In this document: in pieces, positions 23,713-36,100 of the stretch | How positions within the stretch are numbered: position 1 is the stretch's first letter | How the letters are laid out: every line of letters starts with the position of its first letter | From: Luzula sylvatica | Taxonomy: Eukaryota; Streptophyta; Magnoliopsida; Poales; Juncaceae | Reading direction: 5' to 3' | NCBI GenBank assembly: GCA_946800325.1 | Contig: OX326960.1 | Span: forward strand, 35,121,629 to 35,185,628 | DNA: 64,000 nt | The notes under the pieces: generated by a model | Databases searched by the model: none | Told to the model about the DNA's origin: nothing | What the model saw: the letters and a program-made list of their open reading frames with translations, nothing else | Position numbers and translations under genes: made by a program

Positions 23713-25824
23713 CCAAATTTGACAAACAGTAAGAAAGTTTGTTTTTCGATTTCAAAACAAGATTTTAACGCTTTGAGGAGTTCAAATAACGTGTTTTCAG
23801 GTCATTTGTATCGTATCTTTTAGTACATAACTTTTCACCAAATTTCAGAAACACTAAGGAAGTTTGTTTTTCGATTCAAAACAAGATTTTAACGCTTTGA
23901 GGAGTTCAAATAACGTGTTTTTAGATCATTTGTATCGTATCTTTTAGTACATAACTTTTCACCAAATTTCACAAACACTATGGAAGTTTGTTTTTCGAGT
24001 CAAAACAAGATTTTAACGCTTTGAGGAGTTCAAATAACGTGTTTTTAGATCATTTGTATCGTATCTTTTAGTACATAACTTTTCAGCAAATTTCACAAAT
24101 ACTAAGGAAGTTTGTTTTTCGATTCAAAACGAAATTTTAACGCTTTGAGGAGTTCAAATAACGTGTTTTTAGATCATTTGTATCGTATCTTTTACTACAT
24201 AACTTTTCACCAAATTTCAGAAACACTAAGGAAGTTTGTTTTTCGATTCAAAACAAGATTTTAACGCTTTGAGGAGTTCAAATAACGTGTTTTTAGATCA
24301 TTTGTATCGTATCTTTTAGTACATAACTTTTCACCAAATTTCACAAACACTAAGGAAGTTTGTTTTTCGATTTCAAAACAATATTTTAACGCTTTGAGGA
24401 GTTCAAATAACGTGTTTTTAGTTCATTTGTATCGTATCTTTTAGTACATAACTTTTCACCCAATTTCACAAACACTAAGGAAGTTTGTTTTTCGAGTCAA
24501 AACAAGATTTTAATGCTTTGAGGAGTTCAAATAACGTGTTTTTAGATCATTTGTATCGTATCTTTTAGTACATAACTTTTCACCAAATTTCACAAACACT
24601 AAGGAAGTTTATTTTTCGATTCAAAACAAGATTTTAACGCTTTGAGGAGTTCAAATAACGTGTTTTTAGTTCATTTGTATCGTATGTTTTACTACATAAC
24701 TTTTCACCAAATTTCACAAACACTAAGGAAGTTTGTTTTTCGATTTCAAAACAAGATTTTAACGCTTTGAGGAGTTCAAATAACGTGTTTTCAGGTCATT
24801 TGTATCGTATCTTTTAGTACATAACTTTTCACCAAATTTCAGAAATACTAAGGAAGTTTGTTTTTCGATTCAAAACAAGATTTTAACGCTTTGAGGAGTT
24901 CAAATAACGTGTTTTTAGATCATTTGTATCGTATCTTTTAGTACATAACTTTTCAGCAAATTTCACAAACACTAGGAAAGTTTGTTTTTCGTTTCAAAAC
25001 AAGATTTTAACGCTTTGAGGAGTTCAAATAACGTGTTTTTAGATCATTTGTATCGTATCTTTTACTACATAACTTTTCACCAAATTTGACAAACACTAAG
25101 AAAGTTTGTTTTTCGATTTCAAAACAAGATTTTAACGCTTTGAGGAGTTCAAATAACGTGTTTTCAGGTCATTTGTATAGTATCTTTTAGTACATAACTT
25201 TTCACCAAATTTCAGAAACACTAAGGAAGTTTGTTTTTCGATTCAAAACAAGATTTTAACGCTTTGAGGAGTTCAAATAACGTGTTTTTAGATCATTTGT
25301 ATTGTATCTTTTAGTACATAACTTTTCACCAAATTTCACAAACACTAGGAAAGTTTGTTTTTCGTTTCAAAACAAGATTTTAACGCTTTGAGGAGTTCAA
25401 ATAACGTGTTTTTAGATCATTTGTATCGTATCTTTTAGTACATAACTTTTCACCAAATTTCAGAAACACTAAGGAAGTTTGTTTTTCTATTCAAAACAAG
25501 ATTTTAACGCTTTGAGGAGTTCAAATAACGTGTTTTCAGATTATTTGTATCGTATCTTTTACTACATAACTTTTCACCAAATTTCAGAAACACTAAGGAA
25601 GTTTGTTTTTCTATTCAAAACAAGATTTTAACGCTTTGAGGAGTTCAAATAACGTGTTTTTAGATCATTTGTATCGTATCTTTTAGTACATAACTTTTCA
25701 CCAAATTTCACAAACACTAAGGAAGTTTGTTTTTCGATTCAAAACAAAATTTTAACGTTTTGAGGAGTTCAAATAACGTGTTTTTAGATCATTTGTATCG
25801 TATCTTTTACTACATAACTTTTCA
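23713..25824 (+). repeat. 17-monomer block, first of three copies (2112 bp)
   Basis: Runs from one CAAACAGTAAG unit to the next. The same 2112-bp spacing and unit order return at 40469-42580 and 47671-49782. Diagnostic shared mutations are C56T (24514, 41270, 48472) and C58T in the last unit (25758, 42514, 49716). It joins the start of the HOR (CTATGG, CAGC and CCCAATTT units) directly to its last eight units (CTAGG, C99A, C99T, CTAGG). It therefore has the form of a HOR with a large internal deletion. The unit near 24832 has a private CAGAAATAC. Confidence 0.85.
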
Positions 25825-28800
25825 CCAAATTTGACAAACAGTAAGAAAGTTTGTTTTTCGATTTCAAAACAAGATTTTAACGCTTTGAGGAGTTCAAATA
25901 ACGTGTTTTCAGGTCATTTGTATCGTATCTTTTAGTACATAACTTTTCACCAAATTTCAGAAACACTAAGGAAGTTTGTTTTTCGATTCAAAACAAGATT
26001 TTAACGCTTTGAGGAGTTCAAATAACGTGTTTTTAGATCATTTGTATCGTATCTTTTAGTACATAACTTTTCACCAAATTTCACAAACACTATGGAAGTT
26101 TGTTTTTCGAGTCAAAACAAGATTTTAACGCTTTGAGGAGTTCAAATAACGTGTTTTTAGATCATTTGTATCGTATCTTTTAGTACATAACTTTTCAGCA
26201 AATTTCACAAATACTAAGGAAATTTGTTTTTCGATTCAAAACGAAATTTTAACGCTTTGAGGAGTTCAAATAACGTGTTTTTAGATCATTTGTATCGTAT
26301 CTTTTACTACATAACTTTTCACCAAATTTCAGAAACACTAAGGAAGTTTGTTTTTCTATTCAAAACAAGATTTTAACGCTTTGAGGAGTTCAAATAACGT
26401 GTTTTTAGATCATTTGTATCGTATCTTTTAGTACATAACTTTTCACCAAATTTCACAAACACTAAGGAAATTTGTTTTTCGATTCAAAACAAGATTTTAA
26501 CGCTTTGAGGAGTTCAAATAACGTGTTTTTAGTTCATTTGTATCGTATGTTTTACTACATAACTTTTCACCAAATTTCACAAACACTAAGGAAGTTTGTT
26601 TTTCGAGTCAAAACAAGATTTTAACGCTTTGAGGAGTTCAAATAACGTGTTTTTAGATCATTTGTATCGTATCTTTTAGTACGTAACGTTTCACCAAATT
26701 TCACAAACACTAAGGAAGTTTGTTTTTCGATTCAAAACAAGATTTTAACGCTTTGAGGAGTTCAAATAACGTGTTTTTAGATCATTTGTATCGTATCTTT
26801 TAGTACATAACTTTTCACCAAATTTCACAAACACTAAGGAAATTTGTTTTTCGATTCAAAACAAGATTTTAACGCTTTGAGGAGTTCAAATAACGTGTTT
26901 TTAGATCATTTGTATCGTATATTTTACTACATAACTTTTCACCAAATTTCAGAAACACTAAGGAAGTTTGTTTTTCTATTCAAAACAAGATTTTAACGCT
27001 TTGAGGAGTTCAAATAACGTGTTTTTAGATCATTTGTATCGTATCTTTTAGTACATAACTTTTCACCAAATTTCACAAACACTAAGGAAATTTGTTTTTC
27101 GATTCAAAACAAGATTTTAACGCTTTGAGGAGTTCAAATAACGTGTTTTTAGTTCATTTGTATCGTATGTTTTACTACATAACTTTTCACCAAATTTCAC
27201 AAACACTAAGGAAGTTTGTTTTTCGAGTCAAAACAAGATTTTAACGCTTTGAGGAGTTCAAATAACGTGTTTTTAGATCATTTGTATCGTATCTTTTAGT
27301 ACGTAACGTTTCACCAAATTTCACAAACACTAAGGAAGTTTGTTTTTCGATTCAAAACAAGATTTTAACGCTTTGAGGAGTTCAAATAACGTGTTTTTAG
27401 ATCATTTGTATCGTATCTTTTAGTACATAACTTTTCACCAAATTTCACAAACACTAAGGAAATTTGTTTTTCGATTCAAAACAAGATTTTAACGCTTTGA
27501 GGAGTTCAAATAACGTGTTTTTAGTTCATTTGTATCGTATCTTTTAGTACATAACTTTTCACCAAATTTCACAAACACTAAGGAAGTTTGTTTTTCTATT
27601 CAAAACAAGATTTTAACGCTTTGAGGAGTTCAAATAACGTGTTTTCAGATTATTTGTATCGTATATTTTACTACATAACATTTCACCAAATTTCAGAAAC
27701 ACTAAGGAAGTTTGTTTTTCTATTCAAAACAAGATTTTAACGCTTTGAGGAGTTCAAATAACGTGTTTTTAGATCATTTGTATCGTATCTTTTAGTACAT
27801 AACTTTTCACCAAATTTCACAAACACTAAGGAAATTTGTTTTTCGATTCAAAACAAGATTTTAACGCTTTGAGGAGTTCAAATAACGTGTTTTTAGTTCA
27901 TTTGTATCGTATGTTTTACTACATAACTTTTCACCAAATTTCACAAACACTAAGGAAGTTTGTTTTTCGAGTAAAAACAAGATTTTAACGCTTTGAGGAG
28001 TTCAAATAACGTGTTTTTAGATCATTTGTATCGTATCTTTTAGTACATAACGTTTCACCAAATTTCACAAACACTAAGGAAGTTTGTTTTTCGATTCAAA
28101 ACAAGATTTTAACGCTTTGAGGAGTTCAAATAACGTGTTTTTAGTTCATTTGTATCGTATGTTTTACTACATAACTTTTCACCAAATTTCACAAACACTA
28201 AGGAAGTTTGTTTTTCGAGTCAAAACAAGATTTTAACGCTTTGAGGAGTTCAAATAACGTGTTTTTAGATCATTTGTATCGTATCTTTTAGTACATAACT
28301 TTTCAGCAAATTTCACAAACACTAAGGAAGTTTGTTTTTCGATTCAAAACGAAATTTTAACGCTTTGAGGAGTTCAAATAACGTCTTTTTAGATCATTTG
28401 TATCGTATCTTTTACTACATAACTTTTCACCAAATTTCAGAAACACTAAGGAAGTTTGTTTTTCGATTCAAAACAAGATTTTAACGCTTTGAGGAGTTCA
28501 AATAACGTGTTTTTAGATCATTTGTATCGTATCTTTTAGTACATAACTTTTCACCAAATTTCACAAACACTAAGGAAGTTTGTTTTTCGATTTCAAAACA
28601 ATATTTTAACGCTTTGAGGAGTTCAAATAACGTGTTTTTAGTTCATTTGTATCGTATCTTTTAGTACATAACTTTTCACCAAATTTCACAAACACTAAGG
28701 AAGTTTGTTTTTCGAGTCAAAACAAGATTTTAACGCTTTGAGGAGTTCAAATAACGTGTTTTTAGATCATTTGTATCATATCTTTTAGTACATAACTTTT

Positions 28801-29298
28801 CACCAAATTTCAGAAACACTAAGGAAGTTTGTTTTTCTATTCAAAACAAGATTTTAACGCTTTGAGGAGTTCAAATAACGTGTTTTTAGTTCATTTGTAT
28901 CGTATGTTTTACTACATAACTTTTCACCAAATTTCAGAAACACTAAGGAAGTTTGTTTTTCGAGTCAAAACAAGATTATAACGCTTTGAGGAGTTCAAAT
29001 AACGTGTTTTTAGATCATTTGTATCGTATCTTTTAGTACATAACTTTTCACCAAATTTCACAAACACTAAGGAAGTTTGTTTTTCGATTCAAAACGAAAT
29101 TTTAACGCTTTGAGGAGTTCAAATAACGTGTTTTTAGATCATTTGTATCGTATCTTTTACTACATAACTTTTCACCAAATTTCAGAAACACTAAGGAAGT
29201 TTGTTTTTCGATTCAAAACAAGATTTTAACGCTTTGAGGAGTTCAAATAACGTGTTTTTAGTTCATTTGTATCGTATGTTTTACTACATAACTTTTCA
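25453..29298 (+). repeat. 31-monomer tandem duplication, first copy (3846 bp)
   Basis: Directly repeated at 29299-33144. Paired landmarks 3846 bp apart include C58T (25758, 29604), the unit with both C15T and G25A (26198, 30044), the five-unit duplication (26322, 30168) and G80C (28385, 32231). The boundaries are placed where the unit at 29175 switches from its expected tail to AGTTC/TATGTTTTAC and the following unit resumes the pattern seen at 25453; each edge is uncertain by about one monomer. Confidence 0.85.
26322..27561 (+). repeat. Five-monomer tandem duplication (2 x 620 bp)
   Basis: Units at 26322-26941 and 26942-27561 repeat in order: CAGAAAC/CTATTC, GGAAATTTG with AGTTC/TATG, CGAGTC with TACGTAACGTTTC, CGATTC, then GGAAATTTG. 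The final unit differs (AGATC/TATATTTTAC against AGTTC/TATCTTTTAG). The whole pair was copied again to 30168-31407 by the 3846-bp duplication, so the five-unit event is the older of the two. Confidence 0.85.
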
Positions 29299-32200
29299 CC
29301 AAATTTCACAAACACTAAGGAAGTTTGTTTTTCTATTCAAAACAAGATTTTAACGCTTTGAGGAGTTCAAATAACGTGTTTTCAGATTATTTGTATCGTA
29401 TCTTTTACTACATAACTTTTCACCAAATTTCAGAAACACTAAGGAAGTTTGTTTTTCTATTCAAAACAAGATTTTAACGCTTTGAGGAGTTCAAATAACG
29501 TGTTTTTAGATCATTTGTATCGTATCTTTTAGTACATAACTTTTCACCAAATTTCACAAACACTAAGGAAGTTTGTTTTTCGATTCAAAACAAAATTTTA
29601 ACGTTTTGAGGAGTTCAAATAACGTGTTTTTAGATCATTTGTATCGTATCTTTTACTACATAACTTTTCACCAAATTTGACAAACAGTAAGAAAGTTTGT
29701 TTTTCGATTTCAAAACAAGATTTTAACGCTTTGAGGAGTTCAAATAACGTGTTTTCAGGTCATTTGTATCGTATCTTTTAGTACATAACTTTTCACCAAA
29801 TTTCAGAAACACTAAGGAAGTTTGTTTTTCGATTCAAAACAAGATTTTAACGCTTTGAGGAGTTCAAATAACGTGTTTTTAGATCATTTGTATCGTATCT
29901 TTTAGTACATAACTTTTCACCAAATTTCACAAACACTATGGAAGTTTGTTTTTCGAGTCAAAACAAGATTTTAACGCTTTGAGGAGTTCAAATAACGTGT
30001 TTTTAGATCATTTGTATCGTATCTTTTAGTACATAACTTTTCAGCAAATTTCACAAATACTAAGGAAATTTGTTTTTCGATTCAAAACGAAATTTTAACG
30101 CTTTGAGGAGTTCAAATAACGTGTTTTTAGATCATTTGTATCGTATCTTTTACTACATAACTTTTCACCAAATTTCAGAAACACTAAGGAAGTTTGTTTT
30201 TCTATTCAAAACAAGATTTTAACGCTTTGAGGAGTTCAAATAACGTGTTTTTAGATCATTTGTATCGTATCTTTTAGTACATAACTTTTCACCAAATTTC
30301 ACAAACACTAAGGAAATTTGTTTTTCGATTCAAAACAAGATTTTAACGCTTTGAGGAGTTCAAATAACGTGTTTTTAGTTCATTTGTATCGTATGTTTTA
30401 CTACATAACTTTTCACCAAATTTCACAAACACTAAGGAAGTTTGTTTTTCGAGTCAAAACAAGATTTTAACGCTTTGAGGAGTTCAAATAACGTGTTTTT
30501 AGATCATTTGTATCGTATCTTTTAGTACGTAACGTTTCACCAAATTTCACAAACACTAAGGAAGTTTGTTTTTCGATTCAAAACAAGATTTTAACGCTTT
30601 GAGGAGTTCAAATAACGTGTTTTTAGATCATTTGTATCGTATCTTTTAGTACATAACTTTTCACCAAATTTCACAAACACTAAGGAAATTTGTTTTTCGA
30701 TTCAAAACAAGATTTTAACGCTTTGAGGAGTTCAAATAACGTGTTTTTAGATCATTTGTATCGTATATTTTACTACATAACTTTTCACCAAATTTCAGAA
30801 ACACTAAGGAAGTTTGTTTTTCTATTCAAAACAAGATTTTAACGCTTTGAGGAGTTCAAATAACGTGTTTTTAGATCATTTGTATCGTATCTTTTAGTAC
30901 ATAACTTTTCACCAAATTTCACAAACACTAAGGAAATTTGTTTTTCGATTCAAAACAAGATTTTAACGCTTTGAGGAGTTCAAATAACGTGTTTTTAGTT
31001 CATTTGTATCGTATGTTTTACTACATAACTTTTCACCAAATTTCACAAACACTAAGGAAGTTTGTTTTTCGAGTCAAAACAAGATTTTAACGCTTTGAGG
31101 AGTTCAAATAACGTGTTTTTAGATCATTTGTATCGTATCTTTTAGTACGTAACGTTTCACCAAATTTCACAAACACTAAGGAAGTTTGTTTTTCGATTCA
31201 AAACAAGATTTTAACGCTTTGAGGAGTTCAAATAACGTGTTTTTAGATCATTTGTATCGTATCTTTTAGTACATAACTTTTCACCAAATTTCACAAACAC
31301 TAAGGAAATTTGTTTTTCGATTCAAAACAAGATTTTAACGCTTTGAGGAGTTCAAATAACGTGTTTTTAGTTCATTTGTATCGTATCTTTTAGTACATAA
31401 CTTTTCACCAAATTTCACAAACACTAAGGAAGTTTGTTTTTCTATTCAAAACAAGATTTTAACGCTTTGAGGAGTTCAAATAACGTGTTTTCAGATTATT
31501 TGTATCGTATATTTTACTACATAACATTTCACCAAATTTCAGAAACACTAAGGAAGTTTGTTTTTCTATTCAAAACAAGATTTTAACGCTTTGAGGAGTT
31601 CAAATAACGTGTTTTTAGATCATTTGTATCGTATCTTTTAGTACATAACTTTTCACCAAATTTCACAAACACTAAGGAAATTTGTTTTTCGATTCAAAAC
31701 AAGATTTTAACGCTTTGAGGAGTTCAAATAACGTGTTTTTAGTTCATTTGTATCGTATGTTTTACTACATAACTTTTCACCAAATTTCACAAACACTAAG
31801 GAAGTTTGTTTTTCGAGTAAAAACAAGATTTTAACGCTTTGAGGAGTTCAAATAACGTGTTTTTAGATCATTTGTATCGTATCTTTTAGTACATAACGTT
31901 TCACCAAATTTCACAAACACTAAGGAAGTTTGTTTTTCGATTCAAAACAAGATTTTAACGCTTTGAGGAGTTCAAATAACGTGTTTTTAGTTCATTTGTA
32001 TCGTATGTTTTACTACATAACTTTTCACCAAATTTCACAAACACTAAGGAAGTTTGTTTTTCGAGTCAAAACAAGATTTTAACGCTTTGAGGAGTTCAAA
32101 TAACGTGTTTTTAGATCATTTGTATCGTATCTTTTAGTACATAACTTTTCAGCAAATTTCACAAACACTAAGGAAGTTTGTTTTTCGATTCAAAACGAAA

Positions 32201-33144
32201 TTTTAACGCTTTGAGGAGTTCAAATAACGTCTTTTTAGATCATTTGTATCGTATCTTTTACTACATAACTTTTCACCAAATTTCAGAAACACTAAGGAAG
32301 TTTGTTTTTCGATTCAAAACAAGATTTTAACGCTTTGAGGAGTTCAAATAACGTGTTTTTAGATCATTTGTATCGTATCTTTTAGTACATAACTTTTCAC
32401 CAAATTTCACAAACACTAAGGAAGTTTGTTTTTCGATTTCAAAACAATATTTTAACGCTTTGAGGAGTTCAAATAACGTGTTTTTAGTTCATTTGTATCG
32501 TATCTTTTAGTACATAACTTTTCACCAAATTTCACAAACACTAAGGAAGTTTGTTTTTCGAGTCAAAACAAGATTTTAACGCTTTGAGGAGTTCAAATAA
32601 CGTGTTTTTAGATCATTTGTATCATATCTTTTAGTACATAACTTTTCACCAAATTTCAGAAACACTAAGGAAGTTTGTTTTTCTATTCAAAACAAGATTT
32701 TAACGCTTTGAGGAGTTCAAATAACGTGTTTTTAGTTCATTTGTATCGTATGTTTTACTACATAACTTTTCACCAAATTTCAGAAACACTAAGGAAGTTT
32801 GTTTTTCGAGTCAAAACAAGATTATAACGCTTTGAGGAGTTCAAATAACGTGTTTTTAGATCATTTGTATCGTATCTTTTAGTACATAACTTTTCACCAA
32901 ATTTCACAAACACTAAGGAAGTTTGTTTTTCGATTCAAAACGAAATTTTAACGCTTTGAGGAGTTCAAATAACGTGTTTTTAGATCATTTGTATCGTATC
33001 TTTTACTACATAACTTTTCACCAAATTTCAGAAACACTAAGGAAGTTTGTTTTTCGATTCAAAACAAGATTTTAACGCTTTGAGGAGTTCAAATAACGTG
33101 TTTTTAGATCATTTGTATCGTATCTTTTACTACATAACTTTTCA
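29299..33144 (+). repeat. 31-monomer tandem duplication, second copy (3846 bp)
   Basis: Collinear with the preceding 3846 bp. Its first unit combines CACAAAC with CTATTC and CAGATTATT, whereas 25453 has CAGAAAC, so this is a probable hybrid at the exchange point. Apart from the edges I noticed no difference between the copies, which indicates a young duplication. Confidence 0.85.
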
Positions 33145-36100
33145 CCAAATTTGACAAACACTAAGAAAGTTTGTTTTTCGATTTCAAAACAAGATTTTAA
33201 CGCTTTGTGGAGTTCAAATAACGTGTTTTCAGGTCATTTGTATCGTATCTTTTAGTACATAACTTTTCACCAAATTTCAGAAACACTAAGGAAGTTTGTT
33301 TTTCGATTCAAAACAAGATTTTAACGCTTTGAGGAGTTCAAATAACGTGTTTTTAGATCATTTGTATCGTATCTTTTAGTACATAACTTTTCAGCAAATT
33401 TCACAAACACTAGGAAAGTTTGTTTTTCGTTTCAAAACAAGATTTTAACGCTTTGAGGAGTTCAAATAACGTGTTTTTAGATCATTTGTATCGTATCTTT
33501 TACTACATAACTTTTCACCAAATTTGACAAACACTAAGAAAGTTTGTTTTTCGATTTCAAAACAAGATTTTAACGCTTTGAGGAGTTCAAATAACGTGTT
33601 TTCAGGTCATTTGTATAGTATCTTTTAGTACATAACTTTTCACCAAATTTCAGAAACACTAAGGAAGTTTGTTTTTCGATTCAAAACAAGATTTTAACGC
33701 TTTGAGGAGTTCAAATAACGTGTTTTTAGATCATTTGTATTGTATCTTTTAGTACATAACTTTTCACCAAATTTCACAAACACTAGGAAAGTTTGTTTTT
33801 CGTTTCAAAACAAGATTTTAACGCTTTGAGGAGTTCAAATAACGTGTTTTGAGATCATTTGTATCGTATCTTTTAGTACATAACTTTTCACCAAATTTCA
33901 GAAACACTAAGGAAGTTTGTTTTTCTATTCAAAACAAGATTTTAACGCTTTGAGGAGTTCAAATAACGTGTTTTCAGATTATTTGTATCGTATCTTTTAC
34001 TACATAACTTTTCACCAAATTTCAGAAACACTAAGGAAGTTTGTTTTTCTATTCAAAACAAGATTTTAACGCTTTGAGGAGTTCAAATAACGTGTTTTTA
34101 TATCATTTGTATCGTATCTTTTAGTACATAACTTTTCACCAAATTTCACAAACACTAAGGAAGTTTGTTTTTCGATTCAAAACAAAATTTTAACGCTTTG
34201 AGGAGTTCAAATAACGTGTTTTTAGATCATTTGTATCGTATCTTTTACTACATAACTTTTCACCAAATTTGACAAACAGTAAGAAAGTTTGTTTTTCGAT
34301 TTCAAAACAAGATTTTAACGCTTTGAGGAGTTCAAATAACGTGTTTTCAGGTCATTTGTATCGTATCTTTTAGTACATAACTTTTCACCAAATTTCAGAA
34401 ACACTAAGGAAGTTTGTTTTTCGATTCAAAACAAGATTTTAACGCTTTGAGGAGTTCAAATAACGTGTTTTTATATCATTTGTATCGTATCTTTTAGTAC
34501 ATAACTTTTCACCAAATTTCACAAACACTATGGAAGTTTGTTTTTCGAGTCAAAACAAGATTTTAACGCTTTGAGGAGTTCAAATAACGTGTTTTTAGAT
34601 CATTTGTATCGTATCTTTTAGTACATAACTTTTCAGCAAATTTCACAAATACTAAGGAAGTTTGTTTTTCGATTCAAAACGAAATTTTAACGCTTTGAGG
34701 AGTTCAAATAACGTGTTTTTAGATCATTTGTATCGTATCTTTTACTACATAACTTTTCACCAAATTTCAGAAACACTAAGGAAGTTTGTTTTTCGATTCA
34801 AAACAAGATTTTAACGCTTTGAGGAGTTCAAATAACGTGTTTTTAGATCATTTGTATCGTATCTTTTAGTACATAACTTTTCACCAAATTTCACAAACAC
34901 TAAGGAAGTTTGTTTTTCGATTTCAAAACAATATTTTAACGCTTTGAGGAGTTCAAATAACGTGTTTTTAGTTCATTTGTATCGTATCTTTTAGTACATA
35001 ACTTTTCACCCAATTTCACAAACACTAAGGAAGTTTGTTTTTCGAGTCAAAACAAGATTTTAATGCTTTGAGGAGTTCAAATAACGTGTTTTTAGATCAT
35101 TTGTATCGTATCTTTTAGTACATAACTTTTCACCAAATTTCACAAACACTAAGGAAGTTTATTTTTCGATTCAAAACAAGATTTTAACGCTTTGAGGAGT
35201 TCAAATAACGTGTTTTTAGTTCATTTGTATCGTATGTTTTACTACATAACTTTTCACCAAATTTCACAAACACTAAGGAAGTTTGTTTTTCGATTTCAAA
35301 ACAAGATTTTAACGCTTTGAGGAGTTCAAATAACGTGTTTTCAGGTCATTTGTATCGTATCTTTTAGTACATAACTTTTCACCAAATTTCAGAAACACTA
35401 AGGAAGTTTGTTTTTCGATTCAAAACAAGATTTTAACGCTTTGAGGAGTTCAAATAACGTGTTTTTAGTTCATTTGTATCGTATGTTTTACTACATAACT
35501 TTTCACCAAATTTCACAAACACTAAGGAAGTTTGTTTTTCGAGTCAAAACAAGATTTTAACGCTTTGAGGAGTTCAAATAACGTGTTTTTAGATCATTTG
35601 TATCGTATCTTTTAGTACGTAACGTTTCACCAAATTTCACAAACACTAAGGAAGTTTGTTTTTCGATTCAAAACAAGATTTTAACGCTTTGAGGAGTTCA
35701 AATAACGTGTTTTTAGATCATTTGTATCGTATCTTTTAGTACATAACTTTTCACCAAATTTCACAAACACTAAGGAAATTTGTTTTTCGATTCAAAACAA
35801 GATTTTAACGCTTTGAGGAGTTCAAATAACGTGTTTTTAGATCATTTGTATCGTATATTTTACTACATAACTTTTCACCAAATTTCAGAAACACTAAGGA
35901 AGTTTGTTTTTCTATTCAAAACAAGATTTTAACGCTTTGAGGAGTTCAAATAACGTGTTTTTAGATCATTTGTATCGTATCTTTTAGTACATAACTTTTC
36001 ACCAAATTTCACAAACACTAAGGAAATTTGTTTTTCGATTCAAAACAAGATTTTAACGCTTTGAGGAGTTCAAATAACGTGTTTTTAGTTCATTTGTATC

